Shown here one piece after another: positions 1 to 7,445 of a stretch of 16,345 nucleotides of DNA (its first letter is position 1; each line of letters opens with the position of its first letter). Source of the DNA: an uncultured Myxococcales bacterium (GTDB taxonomy: Bacteria > Myxococcota_A > Bradymonadia > Bradymonadales > Bradymonadaceae); contig CAJXPN010000011.1 of NCBI GenBank assembly GCA_913058025.1, positions 1 to 16,345 of the forward strand. Reading direction: 5' to 3'. Made by a program: the position numbers and the translations under genes. The notes under the pieces are model-generated. The model worked only from the letters and a program-made list of their open reading frames with translations. It searched no databases and was not told the DNA's origin.

Positions 1-15
1 GGCGGCGGGGGCTAC

Positions 16-160
16 TGCCCCGAACCACACTCCACGCTCTCTCGGACGCTCCCCAAAGAGCCCCGCGCCACACGAGGCGCCCACCCGGACGCGCCCAGAA
101 CCGCCCCGCACCACACGAGACGCCCGACACGAACGCTCCCCAAACCGCCCCGCGCATCCT
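16..160. repeat. Degenerate ~43-44 bp tandem repeat array
   Basis: Three imperfect copies follow one another: 44-86 (begins GGACGCTCCCCAAAG), 87-130 (begins GGACGCGCCCAGAAC) and a partial copy from 131 (begins GAACGCTCCCCAAAC). A weaker half copy precedes them at about 16-43. The best conserved core is CCCCGC[G/A]CCACACGAG[G/A]CGCCC, seen at 61-82 and 104-125. There is no convincing ORF through the array. It lies upstream of the lipoprotein gene and starts at or before the window edge, so its true length is unknown. It could be a minisatellite-like intergenic repeat or the decayed end of a longer array. No spacer/repeat periodicity of a CRISPR is present. Confidence 0.6.
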
Positions 161-278
161 CGGCCGACTGTAAGGTCACGCCGAGGCTTCGGCTCGCGCC
201 GCAGGTTGTGCCGGGGCGGTGCGTTGGCTAGGTTGTGCGCGTAAGAGCCTGGATCGAAAAAGAACACGCGGAGAATGT

Positions 279-2375
279 ATGAAGTTCGGCGAGATGTGGA
301 AGGGAGCGGCGGCGGTGGCGTCGGCGCTCGTGTTGATGGGGTGCCCGGCGGACCCGCCTGCGAACAACGGCGACACCGACGCTGGCGGCAACGAGTGCTC
401 GTCGACGTGCCTCGAGGGCGAGTTCCAGTGCCTCAACGAGAACACGCTGCTCTCGTGCGTGATCCAGGACGACGGCTGCTTCGGCTTCGGCGACGCGCAG
501 GAGTGCCCCGCGGGGAACATCTGCCGCGCGGGGAGCTGCCGCCCGGACGAGGGCGGAGGATGCACCGACCTGTGCAGCACGACCGACGGCCCGAGGTGCA
601 ACCTCCAAGGCAGGTCCGAGGTGTGCATCGACTCGGACGGCGACGGCTGCTTCGAGTACGCCAACCCGACGGACTGCTCCGCCGACGGGAAGTTCTGCGA
701 CACCGAGACCGGCGCGTGCGCCGAGATCGACTGCGGCGTGGAGTGCGTCGCCGGAGAGGCGCAGTGCGAGGACGAGCTCATCTCGACGTGCGCCGAGGAC
801 GCGCGCGGTTGCCTCGTGCTCGGGCCGGCCAAGGACTGCGCCGACGGTGAGGTCTGTGAGGCGGGCGCGTGCGTGACGCCGGTGACCTGTGAGAGCGAGT
901 GCGACCCGGCCGAGGGCAAGCTCTGTGGCCCCGGAGGTACGCCCCGCGAGTGCGTCGACTCGAACGCCGACAGCTGCTTCGAGTACGTCGACGCGACCGC
1001 GTGCGCCGCGGGCTCGGAGTGCCGCTCGGGCGAGTGCGTCGAGGTCGCCACGTGCGAGGACGAGTGCAAGGCCGGCGGCACGTCGTGCGACGGCGACCGC
1101 ATCAGGAGCTGCGAGGACACCAACGCCGACAGCTGCGTGGAGTTCACGATCGCGGCGGCTTGTCCGACCGCGGGCGAGTTCTGCGACTCGAGCTCGGGCG
1201 TGGCCGTGTGCGCGGCGCCGCCCCAGACGGGCGCGGTCGTGATCAACGAGGTCTTCTACGACGCGCTCGGCGACGACCTGCGCAACGCGAACATGCCCAA
1301 CGAAGAGTCGCCCGTGTTCATCGAGCTCTTCGGGCCGCCGAACCTGCCGATCGCGGGCTTCGAGGTGGACCTGGTGAACGGGCGCAACGGCATGTCCTAC
1401 CAGCGCGTGGCGCTGCCGGCCGACGCCACGCTCAGCGGCGACGGCTACGCGCTCATCCTCATGGAGCAGGCCGACTTCTTCCTCGCCCTGTCCACGGCCA
1501 ACGAGTACCTGATCCTGACCAAACCCAGCGCGGGCTCGAACCAGGACGCGATGCAGAACGGCTCGGACTCCGTGGTGCTCTACGACGCCGGCGGCACGCA
1601 GGTCGACGCGGTCGGATACGGCGCCTTCAGCGGCACCGACGTCTTCACGGGAGAGGGCTCGGCGGCCGAGGACGTGATCGGGGGTCGCTCGCTCGGGCGC
1701 GCGCCCGGCGCGTTGGACACCGACGACAACTCGGTCGACTTCAGGTCGTACTACCCGACGCCGGGGCTGCCGAACTCGGACCTCGTCATCACCGAGGCGT
1801 ACGTCGATCAGCCCGGCTCCGACGGCGTGGACGGCTCGGTCGAGACGTTCGTGGAGCTGAGCGCGCCGATCCAGGGTTGGGAGGAGATCTCGCTCGAGGG
1901 CTACACCCTGCGCGGCATCAACGGCAACGACGGCAGCGACTACATCTTCACGGTCGCTGGCGCGCCGACGCCCGGCATCCCCCTGACCTGGCTCGACGAC
2001 CCGGTCAACGTGACCGGCAACATCAAGCTCGGCTCGAACGGCCGCATCGTCGTGTGCAACATCGAAGCCTCCGCCGCGCTCTCCGACAAGTGCGACACGT
2101 ACTACGAGGGCGTGGACTGGCAGAACGGCCCCGACAGCATCGTGCTCGAGTACAACGGCCGCGTGGTCGACGCGCTCGGGTACGGGACGTTCTCGGGCAA
2201 CTTCTCGGGCGAGGGCGCCGCGGCGCCGTTCACCCCGCAGGCCGCGGGCCGCTCGCTCAACCGCTGGCCCTACCGCGACCCATCCAAGAAGGCCGACACG
2301 GACGACAACGCCACGGACTTCCACCTGGCCGATCCGACGCCGGGCACCGACAACGCGTTCCCCGCGACGCCCTGA
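279..2375 (+). CDS. Cys-rich repeat lipoprotein with two lamin-tail-like domains
   Basis: This is an exported lipoprotein of 698 aa. I chose the ATG at 279 because GGAGA lies at 270-274 and the N-terminus is then a clean type II signal peptide: Lys2 and Lys8, a hydrophobic stretch 10-20, then Leu-Met-Gly-Cys22. An Asp/Gly/Asn-rich linker follows (23-39). Residues about 40-310 are five tandem repeats of about 50 aa, each with eight cysteines (first pair C-x3-C, last part C-x(5-6)-C-x(4-9)-C), probably disulfide-bonded outside the cytoplasm. Residues about 318-495 and 501-697 each open with the lamin-tail-like strand pattern VVINEVFYD / LVITEAYVD followed by FIEL / FVEL and G-Y-x-L segments. 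Lamin-tail domains are common in secreted bacterial proteins, often with an adhesive or matrix role. Gene context gives no partner, and a strong hairpin ends the unit. The exact ligand is unknown. The calls of export and repeat structure are firm; the lamin-tail assignment is pattern recognition. Confidence 0.85.
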   Translation: MKFGEMWKGAAAVASALVLMGCPADPPANNGDTDAGGNECSSTCLEGEFQCLNENTLLSCVIQDDGCFGFGDAQECPAGNICRAGSCRPDEGGGCTDLCSTTDGPRCNLQGRSEVCIDSDGDGCFEYANPTDCSADGKFCDTETGACAEIDCGVECVAGEAQCEDELISTCAEDARGCLVLGPAKDCADGEVCEAGACVTPVTCESECDPAEGKLCGPGGTPRECVDSNADSCFEYVDATACAAGSECRSGECVEVATCEDECKAGGTSCDGDRIRSCEDTNADSCVEFTIAAACPTAGEFCDSSSGVAVCAAPPQTGAVVINEVFYDALGDDLRNANMPNEESPVFIELFGPPNLPIAGFEVDLVNGRNGMSYQRVALPADATLSGDGYALILMEQADFFLALSTANEYLILTKPSAGSNQDAMQNGSDSVVLYDAGGTQVDAVGYGAFSGTDVFTGEGSAAEDVIGGRSLGRAPGALDTDDNSVDFRSYYPTPGLPNSDLVITEAYVDQPGSDGVDGSVETFVELSAPIQGWEEISLEGYTLRGINGNDGSDYIFTVAGAPTPGIPLTWLDDPVNVTGNIKLGSNGRIVVCNIEASAALSDKCDTYYEGVDWQNGPDSIVLEYNGRVVDALGYGTFSGNFSGEGAAAPFTPQAAGRSLNRWPYRDPSKKADTDDNATDFHLADPTPGTDNAFPATP

Positions 2376-2396
2376 TCGTGTAGGGTGCGGAGCGCA

Positions 2397-2442
2397 GAAC
2401 ATGGCCGCGGCGTGGATTAAACCGCGCCGCGGCCTGTTCTTT
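2397..2442 (+). terminator. Intrinsic terminator after the lipoprotein gene
   Basis: GAACA at 2397-2401 plus GGCCGCGGCG at 2403-2412 pair with CGCCGCGGCC at 2425-2434 plus TGTTC at 2435-2439. One T (2402) is bulged, and the pairing can extend inward around an ATTAAA loop. A short TCTTT run follows. It starts 22 nt after the stop codon at 2373-2375. Confidence 0.8.
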
Positions 2443-2510
2443 AGCGGCGCCGTCGAGGTGTTGCCTCGAAGGCCCGACAGATAGACCGACCGAATCGAAG
2501 AGAGAGCCCC

Positions 2511-3050
2511 ATGAGTGAGACGACGTTCGATTGCTATGTGTGTGGTGAGGCGGGGAGCGTCCCGTTCACGCCCAAGGAGGACGCGACGCTGCTGTGTCGC
2601 GGGTGCCAGGCGCTCTACAAGCAGTCGCAGGACGAGAAGGAGCAGGAGACGCGCCGCCGCATCCCCCGCATGGCGCACAACACGCGCGTGAGCCTCCCGA
2701 TCACGTGCGCGGAGTGTGGCAAGAACGAGACCCTGACCTACGTCCCCAAGGGCGTCCCGCTCACGCAGGTCCGCTGCACGGACTGCCAGTCGCGCACGCT
2801 CGGTGAGAACTCGCGCTTCGTGGCCAAGGCCAAGGAGATCGAGAAGGAGCGCTCGACCGCCCTCCACGAGGTCCCCTGCGACACGTGCGGCGCCACGATG
2901 ATGATGAAGAAGAAGCCCTGGCCGGGGCGCGAGTACGAGTGCGAGTCGTGCTTCAAGGGCTTCGCCCGGGCCAAGGACGGCGTGATCGACGGCGCCGAGG
3001 TCGTCGAGGGCACGCTGGGCATGGTCCGCAAGCGCTCCAAGAAGCGCTGA
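2511..3050 (+). CDS. Triple zinc-ribbon (CxxC-x17-CxxC) protein
   Basis: A cytoplasmic 179-aa protein made of three CxxC...CxxC zinc ribbons: Cys8/11/29/32, Cys66/69/89/92 and Cys123/126/144/147. The first and third have exactly 17 residues between the pairs, the second 19. This resembles the small domain family described as CxxC-x17-CxxC. Between ribbons 1 and 2 lies a charged helical stretch (about 36-53), and the C-terminus is very basic (KRSKKR), which suggests nucleic-acid binding. The ATG at 2511 follows the purine-rich AAGAGAGAG at 2498-2506. The gene is isolated between two hairpin terminators and precedes an S1-domain gene, which fits an RNA- or ribosome-related role, but this is inference only. 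There is no catalytic motif. Zinc binding is confident; the biological function is unknown. Confidence 0.85.
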   Translation: MSETTFDCYVCGEAGSVPFTPKEDATLLCRGCQALYKQSQDEKEQETRRRIPRMAHNTRVSLPITCAECGKNETLTYVPKGVPLTQVRCTDCQSRTLGENSRFVAKAKEIEKERSTALHEVPCDTCGATMMMKKKPWPGREYECESCFKGFARAKDGVIDGAEVVEGTLGMVRKRSKKR

Positions 3051-3076
3051 AGGCCCCCAAAATGAGCGCGCGTTCG

Positions 3077-3109
3077 GAGAGGCGCGGCCCCAGCGGGGCC
3101 GCGCCTCTC
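3077..3109 (+). terminator. Perfect 15-bp hairpin, probable terminator
   Basis: GAGAGGCGCGGCCCC at 3077-3091 pairs perfectly with 3095-3109 around an AGC loop, 27 nt after the zinc-ribbon stop codon. There is no T-run on either side, so it is either a U-tract-poor terminator, as at the other gene ends here, or an RNA-stabilising stem. Confidence 0.6.
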
Positions 3110-3193
3110 GCGTTGCGTGCGCTGCGCCGATGCGGTAGGAACCAGACCCTCACGAGACCGCCGCGAACGCGGCCCAACCTGGAGCGTGACGCG

Positions 3194-4987
3194 ATGAGCG
3201 AGACGCCTGCCACCGAGCCCCAGGGGCTCGACGACGACCTCCACAACACGATCCTCAAGGGCACCTACGTCGAGACGGTCGACGACGGCTACGTCTTCGC
3301 GCTCGAGCGCGGCGAGGAGCACGCGCTCGTGGAGCTCGAGGAGCTCGGCTGGGGCGCGAGCGTGGAGGACGGCCTGGAGGCCGAGCTCCTCGTGGAGCGA
3401 AAGGTCGGCGAGCGCTGGTCGGCGAGCATCCGCAAGGCCGAGAAGCTGCGCCTGTGGGACGGTCTTGAGAAGATGGCCGCCGAGGGCGCCGAGGTCGAGG
3501 GGCTCGTCACCAGCAAGAACCGCGGCGGCCTGAGCGTCGACATCGGCGTGCGCGCGTTCGTGCCGCGCAGCCAGGTCGACGTGTCTCGCGTGGACGATCT
3601 GTCGCCCTACGTCGGCCGGATCGCGACCTTCAAGGTCATGGAGTTCGACGCCGAGAAGGCCCAGGTCGTGCTCTCGAGGCGCAAGCTGCTCGAGCGCGAG
3701 CGCAAGGCCGAGCGCAGGAAGGTCGCCGACAAGCTCGAGGAGGGCGCCGTGTTCGACGGCGTCGTCCGCGGCATCAAGCCCTACGGCGCGTTCGTGGACG
3801 TCGGCGGGATGGAGGGGCTGCTGCACGTCTCGGAGCTGAGCTGGGGTCGCATCGACCACCCGGGCGAGCTGCTGAGCGTGGGCGACGAGCTCCAGGTCGT
3901 GGTCCTGAAGTTCGACCCGAAGCGCAAGCGCCTGAGCCTGGGCCGCAAGCAGCTCCTGTCCGACCCCTGGGCCGACGTCACCGAGCGCTACGCCGAGGGC
4001 GACTCCGTCACGGGCAAGGTCGTGAGCCTGGCCGACTTCGGCGCGTTCATCGCGCTGGAGCCTGGCCTCGAGGGCCTCGTCCACGTCACCGAGCTCGCCT
4101 GGACCGACCGCATCCACCACCCGCGCGAGGTGCTCTCGATGGGCCAGGAGATCCTGGCCAAGGTCATCAGCCTGAACACCGACCAGCGCCGCCTCGGCCT
4201 GAGCATCAAGCAGCTCCAGGCCAACCCCTGGGAGGTGCTCGCCGCCGACCTCACCCCCGGCGCCCGCTTCACCGGCCCGATCCGCAACGTCACCGACTTC
4301 GGCATCTTCGTGGAGGCCAAGCCCGGCATCGAGGGCCTCGTCCACGTGAGCAACGTCTCCTGGAACGACCGCGAGGTCGACGTCACCAAGACGTTCACGC
4401 TCGGCGAGGAGGTCGAGGTCGTGGTCCTGAGCGTCGACATCGAGGGCGAGCGCCTGGAGCTTGGCATCAAGCAGCTCTCGCAGGACCCCTGGGAGGTCGC
4501 GGCGTCGACGGTGGAGCCCGGCCAGAAGGTGAAGGTCGAGATCGTGCGCGTCGCCGAGTTCGGCGCGTTCGCCCAGATCACCGAGGGCGTCGAGGGCCTC
4601 ATCCACGTCTCCGAGATCTCCGAGGAGCGCGTCGACGACGTCGCCCGCCACCTGCGCCCCGGCCAGACGGTCGAGGCGCTCGTGCTCAGCGTGGACACGG
4701 TCGCGCGCCGCATCGCGCTCTCGCTCAAGCGGGATCAGCTCGAGGAGGACCAGATCAAGTCGTACACCGAGGAGGGCGGCGCGACCGCCACGCTCGGCGA
4801 CCTGCTCCGCTCACAGCTCGGCATCGACGAGGTCCCCGCCGTCGAGCTCCGCGACCGCTCCTCCGAGGAGGCTCCCGTCGAGGAGGCGCCTGTCGAAGCG
4901 GCGCCCGTCGAAGCGCCCGCTGAAGAGGCCGGCGAGGCGCCTGTCGAGGCGTCCGCGGACTCCGAGGGTGTGTCCGAAGAGGAGTGA
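3194..4987 (+). CDS. rpsA: S1-domain RNA-binding protein, ribosomal protein S1-like
   Basis: A 597-aa protein with six OB-fold S1 domains at about 16-82 (degenerate), 97-163, 182-250, 268-337, 355-424 and 441-511. Domains 3-6 carry the classic pattern, for example YGAFVDVGGMEGLLHVSELSW at about 197-217 and FGAF...EGLVHVTELAW in domain 4, each ending in R-L-x-L-G/S-x-K. Domain 2 has the S1-type signature GGLSVDIGVRAFVPRSQVD followed by LSRRKLLERER. S1 binds mRNA at the 30S subunit and helps initiation. The bacterial protein usually has about 550-580 aa, so the extra length here is an acidic tail, residues about 555-597, built from repeats of A-P-V-E. The start at 3194 has GGAG at 3181-3184; the open frame continues upstream but lacks coding character. 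Domain 1 is unusually divergent, so a paralogue of S1 is possible, and the symbol is less certain than the family. Confidence 0.85.
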   Translation: MSETPATEPQGLDDDLHNTILKGTYVETVDDGYVFALERGEEHALVELEELGWGASVEDGLEAELLVERKVGERWSASIRKAEKLRLWDGLEKMAAEGAEVEGLVTSKNRGGLSVDIGVRAFVPRSQVDVSRVDDLSPYVGRIATFKVMEFDAEKAQVVLSRRKLLERERKAERRKVADKLEEGAVFDGVVRGIKPYGAFVDVGGMEGLLHVSELSWGRIDHPGELLSVGDELQVVVLKFDPKRKRLSLGRKQLLSDPWADVTERYAEGDSVTGKVVSLADFGAFIALEPGLEGLVHVTELAWTDRIHHPREVLSMGQEILAKVISLNTDQRRLGLSIKQLQANPWEVLAADLTPGARFTGPIRNVTDFGIFVEAKPGIEGLVHVSNVSWNDREVDVTKTFTLGEEVEVVVLSVDIEGERLELGIKQLSQDPWEVAASTVEPGQKVKVEIVRVAEFGAFAQITEGVEGLIHVSEISEERVDDVARHLRPGQTVEALVLSVDTVARRIALSLKRDQLEEDQIKSYTEEGGATATLGDLLRSQLGIDEVPAVELRDRSSEEAPVEEAPVEAAPVEAPAEEAGEAPVEASADSEGVSEEE

Positions 4988-4990
4988 GGA

Positions 4991-5028
4991 TCGTGTGGGC
5001 GCTTCGGCAGGAAGAAGCGCCCACACGA
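4991..5028 (+). terminator. Hairpin terminator after the S1 gene
   Basis: TCGTGTGGGCGCTTC at 4991-5005 pairs perfectly with 5014-5028 around an 8-nt loop, only 3 nt after the stop codon at 4985-4987. No T-run follows. Confidence 0.7.
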
Positions 5029-5083
5029 GACCCGTGCCTAGTGCTGCCCTGTTGGCGGCATATCGCGTCGACATGGTGGGGAA

Positions 5084-5761
5084 ATGAGCGGCTTCGAATC
5101 AACGTATGGGCGTGAATTCAAGCTGGCCAAGGTCGGCGGGATGCCTGCGCTCGTCAGCGCGGTCCAGGCCGAACCCGAAGACGTCTCGTGGCCTTTGCTG
5201 GCGGGTCGTTTCGAGACATACCTGACCCGAACGCACTTGAGTTCGAGCTACGGCTCCATACGTGACACCGTGGGGTGGGACTACTTCTACTACGAGTACG
5301 GCACGAACTACTCGGGCCACCTCGCGATGTGCGTGGAAGGCAGTGACGTCGTCTTGCTGGGCCCTGACGGCCACGTGTTGTTCAGGACGAACCCGGACGA
5401 GCTCATCGGTCAGTGTCACTTCGTTGGCATCAACGACGACCTCGTCGTGTACAGCGCCCCTGCGATGGGCGCGTTCGTATTGGTCGACATCACGAGCTTG
5501 GCTGTGCGGATCGTCCGCGGGAGGCCGCTGTGTACTCCCTATGGAGTCGATGTCGACCGTGACGCCAACATCGTCTTTGCGTGCGCGAGGAGGCGCCAGG
5601 TCATCAAGCTCATCGCGCCCGACTATTCGGCCTTCGAGGTCCTGTCGCCGATTGAAGGGCACCCTGGAGACGTCGTGGTGTCGGGAGGTACCGTCTGGTT
5701 CGAGAGCTACGTGGACTTTGGACGGTCGGAGTTGGTGAGGTTGAGCAATGTCCGTAGTTGA
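5084..5761 (+). CDS. Hypothetical protein, beta-rich, 225 aa
   Basis: I do not recognise the family. The ATG at 5084 is preceded by GGTGGGGA at 5075-5082. There is no signal peptide or membrane segment, so it is probably cytoplasmic. The sequence from about residue 75 on is a series of short strands with G/D turns (VVLLGPDGHVLF, LVVYSAPAMGAFVLVDI, GVDVDRDANIVFACA, DVVVSGGTVWF), which would suit a beta-propeller-like or beta-sandwich fold. The N-terminal third is aromatic-rich (WDYFYYEYG, about 65-73). The gene's last 14 nt overlap the next ORF, so the pair is probably co-translated. It opens the accessory region, and base composition falls across its end. A role as one half of an effector/immunity or accessory pair is possible but unproven. 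Confidence 0.7.
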   Translation: MSGFESTYGREFKLAKVGGMPALVSAVQAEPEDVSWPLLAGRFETYLTRTHLSSSYGSIRDTVGWDYFYYEYGTNYSGHLAMCVEGSDVVLLGPDGHVLFRTNPDELIGQCHFVGINDDLVVYSAPAMGAFVLVDITSLAVRIVRGRPLCTPYGVDVDRDANIVFACARRRQVIKLIAPDYSAFEVLSPIEGHPGDVVVSGGTVWFESYVDFGRSELVRLSNVRS

Positions 5762-6083
5762 GCTAATACAAGAGTATGGAGTGGAGTACATGGTGGTGTA
5801 CTCGAGCGCTGGAGAGAAGGTGGCAACCCATGGGACATACGATGAGTCTTGGATGAAAGGGCTTGTCGACACATGGGTTTCATTAGTAGAACAAGGCACA
5901 TGCGCTGCGTTTCGAGAGCAGCCTTTGCCTCAGGTCATACGTCAAGGACCCGTGCGCTGTGTAGTGTCTGCGCTAGATGCTGGTCCGTTGGTCTATTCGT
6001 TGTCCAGGGCCTCTTTGGGTTTCATTGAAGGGATTCGTTGGGCCGAGCTGCTTGATAGCGCTTTGAGTGAGGTCATTTTTTAG
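5748..6083 (+). CDS. Small protein, possibly roadblock/LC7-like fold
   Basis: This 111-aa ORF starts inside the end of the preceding gene (14-nt overlap) with an AGG at 5738-5740 before its ATG, the usual sign of translational coupling. The order of predicted elements is strand (EYMVVYSS), strand (EKVATHG), long helix (DESWMKGLVDTWVSLVEQG), strands (QVIRQGPVRCVVSAL, GPLVYSLSRA) and a helix (WAELLDSAL). That order resembles roadblock/LC7 regulators of small GTPases, but no residue motif proves it, and small immunity proteins can look similar. Codon use is clearly AT-richer than in the S1 gene, which suggests a transferred or fast-evolving segment. The coding call is good; the fold call is weak. 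Confidence 0.65.
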   Translation: MSVVELIQEYGVEYMVVYSSAGEKVATHGTYDESWMKGLVDTWVSLVEQGTCAAFREQPLPQVIRQGPVRCVVSALDAGPLVYSLSRASLGFIEGIRWAELLDSALSEVIF

Positions 6084-6234
6084 TTAATTCCGGCTTGATT
6101 TTGTGCTTTTATGTGTGGTGAGTGGGCTCATTTTTCTGCAGTGCTGGATGATGATGATGAGGTCGCCAAGTTCTTAATATGGGTATTCGGTTGTGGCTGG
6201 TTGTTAGGTTGTGGTTGCTAGAAGGGGGTCTGTT
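6084..6234 (+). other. AT-rich spacer with an uncertain 36-codon ORF
   Basis: The stretch between two small genes is T-rich. It contains an uninterrupted ATG...TAG frame at 6111-6221 (36 aa: acidic D-D-D-D segment, then a short hydrophobic Cys/Trp/Gly-rich tail). There is no convincing ribosome binding site in front of it, so I do not call it a gene. I see no clear promoter or terminator. The last bases contain AGAAGGGGG (6220-6228), which serves the next gene. Confidence 0.35.
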
Positions 6235-6543
6235 TTGCATTTAAAGCAAATATCTCAAGACAGTCAGGCTTTGCGGGGTCTCGTTTTGGCTGGGACAATA
6301 GATGGCGTTCTGTCTGAAATGGCTGGGGTGATGGGCTTGAGGTGTGAGGTGTCTTTTTTTCAAGACGCGGACTTTGTCTACTTACTTGGGTTTTGCACGG
6401 AGAATATGGCCATTTTGCTTCGACAGCCCGAACCTGTTGTCCATAGTAGGGTTGTAGAAGTCAGGTACGTGCCTCGAGATGGATTCAAGATAGAAGACGA
6501 GCTTCTTTCTATCGGGATAGGTCCTTTTGCTTGGTCTGCCTGA
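6235..6543 (+). CDS. Hypothetical small protein with probable TTG start
   Basis: The frame is open from a GTG at 6211, but the strong purine tract AGAAGGGGG at 6220-6228 would then lie inside the gene. A TTG at 6235 sits 6 nt after it, so I prefer that start (102 aa). The protein has no signal peptide. It reads as a helix (about 10-35, with LRGLVLAGTIDGVLSEMAG), then alternating strands (CEVSFFQDADFVYLLGF, MAILLR, HSRVVEVRYV) and a hydrophobic C-terminus. I recognise no family. It is AT-rich like the neighbouring small ORF and lies just before a transposase remnant. A small accessory or immunity-type protein is a guess only. Confidence 0.6.
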   Translation: MHLKQISQDSQALRGLVLAGTIDGVLSEMAGVMGLRCEVSFFQDADFVYLLGFCTENMAILLRQPEPVVHSRVVEVRYVPRDGFKIEDELLSIGIGPFAWSA

Positions 6544-6684
6544 TGTCTTTCGTGTCGTGGGTGGGGTTGGGGTTGCAGTCGGGAAAAGGGTGTCCTTCGA
6601 TTGGGTGAGATACGAAGCATGGGATAGACAAAAAGCGGCATGAAATCAGAAGCTTCGGGTGACTAAACCTTGAAGGGACTGACC

Positions 6685-7025
6685 ATGCCGCACATCCGAG
6701 CCTCCACGATCCCCGCCGTCACTGCAACTCTGAACGCGAGGCTTCGCACGCTCTTGGAGACGCTGCCTGCCTTGCCTCATCCCGATTTCGTCCTCGATTT
6801 CGAACGTGACCTTCACGCCCTCGGGCGTTGGTGGGCTGACTCCATCTTCGCCTCCTGGTTGGCTTTTTTCTCGAACACACCGACTCCGAGGCGCATGTCG
6901 TCGCTGCTCGACGTGCTGTGTCCGAAAGAAGCCTCAAGACCAAAGGTCGACGAGATGTCGACCTCAAGCTGTTGGGAGGACACTGCTTTTTGCTTTCGGT
7001 TCGCGTCCTGCGACCTCTTCGGTGA
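6685..7025 (+). pseudogene. N-terminal transposase fragment with T_TTT_TTC slip site
   Basis: The start is ATG 6685 with AAGGGA at 6673-6678; a TTG at 6670 also opens the frame. The first about 60 residues (MPHIRASTIPAVTATLNAR..., then FERDLHALGRWWADSIFASWL) look like the helical N-terminus of a transposase. At 6864-6870 the sequence T TTT TTC is a canonical -1 slippery heptamer. In the -1 frame the protein continues through GRRDVDLKLLGGH and ends in LRPLR at 7023-7025. That continuation has the arginine-rich strand/turn pattern found early in several DDE transposases (ISKra4-like is my best guess). In frame 0 the ORF runs on to 7080 but reads as non-coding. The catalytic part is absent, so this is a truncated remnant of about 113 aa. 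Confidence 0.55.
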
Positions 7026-7104
7026 GGATCCAAGCTGTCTTTTTAAGTGCTTCAAAACACAGGTTAAGGTATCCAATTGATTATGGCGCCGAGAGGTTTT
7101 TAAG

Positions 7105-7428
7105 ATGGGCATGAGTATTGAAGAGGCATTCGGCGACTTTAGGTCTCTTGTTTCTCGCCATAGAGGTTCGAGTTTAGAAGAAATTGAAGCGTGGTCAAAA
7201 GATGTTGTTGAAGTCCTGATGTCTGCATACGCAATTGATCCAATCAGGTACGGGAGCGAATGGATCGAGTACGTAATGGAGCAAGCGGACGCGTTCCCTA
7301 TACCTTTGTATGCGACAAGCTCATTAGATGAATTGGCGTTGTTGTGTTCAGTTATTCCGGGTGCTCGGTTTGATTTGAACTTGAATCGTGACAGGGGAGC
7401 AGATGATACTGCCAATACAGCGGCGTGA
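7105..7428 (+). CDS. Hypothetical protein, 3' end replaced by IS630 insertion
   Basis: The 107-aa reading frame starts at ATG 7105 with GAGAGG at 7091-7096. It is helical at the start (IEEAFGDFRSLVSRHRG, EEIEAWSKDVVEVLMSAYAI), has a middle Trp/Glu segment (WIEYVMEQADAF), and carries no signal peptide or known motif. The IS630 element begins at the TA at 7416-7417, so the last four residues and the stop codon come from the IS. Joining the two TA duplications in silico would give a longer product of about 18 more codons ending at a TGA near 8542. The gene is therefore probably an interrupted version of a slightly longer protein. It is AT-rich like the two small ORFs before it. Function unknown; it may still be expressed with a changed tail. 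Confidence 0.55.
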   Translation: MGMSIEEAFGDFRSLVSRHRGSSLEEIEAWSKDVVEVLMSAYAIDPIRYGSEWIEYVMEQADAFPIPLYATSSLDELALLCSVIPGARFDLNLNRDRGADDTANTAA

Positions 7429-7445
7429 CTACCAGCTGAGCACAG
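7418..7445 (+). repeat. Left terminal inverted repeat of the IS630 element
   Basis: Starts CAGCGGCGTGACTACCAG. It matches the reverse complement of 8459-8486 at 21 of 28 positions. The transposase stop codon (7429-7431) lies within it. Confidence 0.85.

Noticed and set aside
16..160. CRISPR array
   Set aside because: Units are contiguous with no unique spacers, and no cas gene is nearby.
228..2867. 879-codon open frame on the - strand
   Set aside because: It is antisense to the lipoprotein and zinc-ribbon genes, is made almost only of R/A/V/L/E/G, and has no domain. Third-position GC creates such shadows in GC-rich DNA.
2738..4651. 637-codon open frame on the - strand
   Set aside because: Antisense to the S1 gene, with low-complexity L/D/A/R composition that mirrors the repeated S1 domains.
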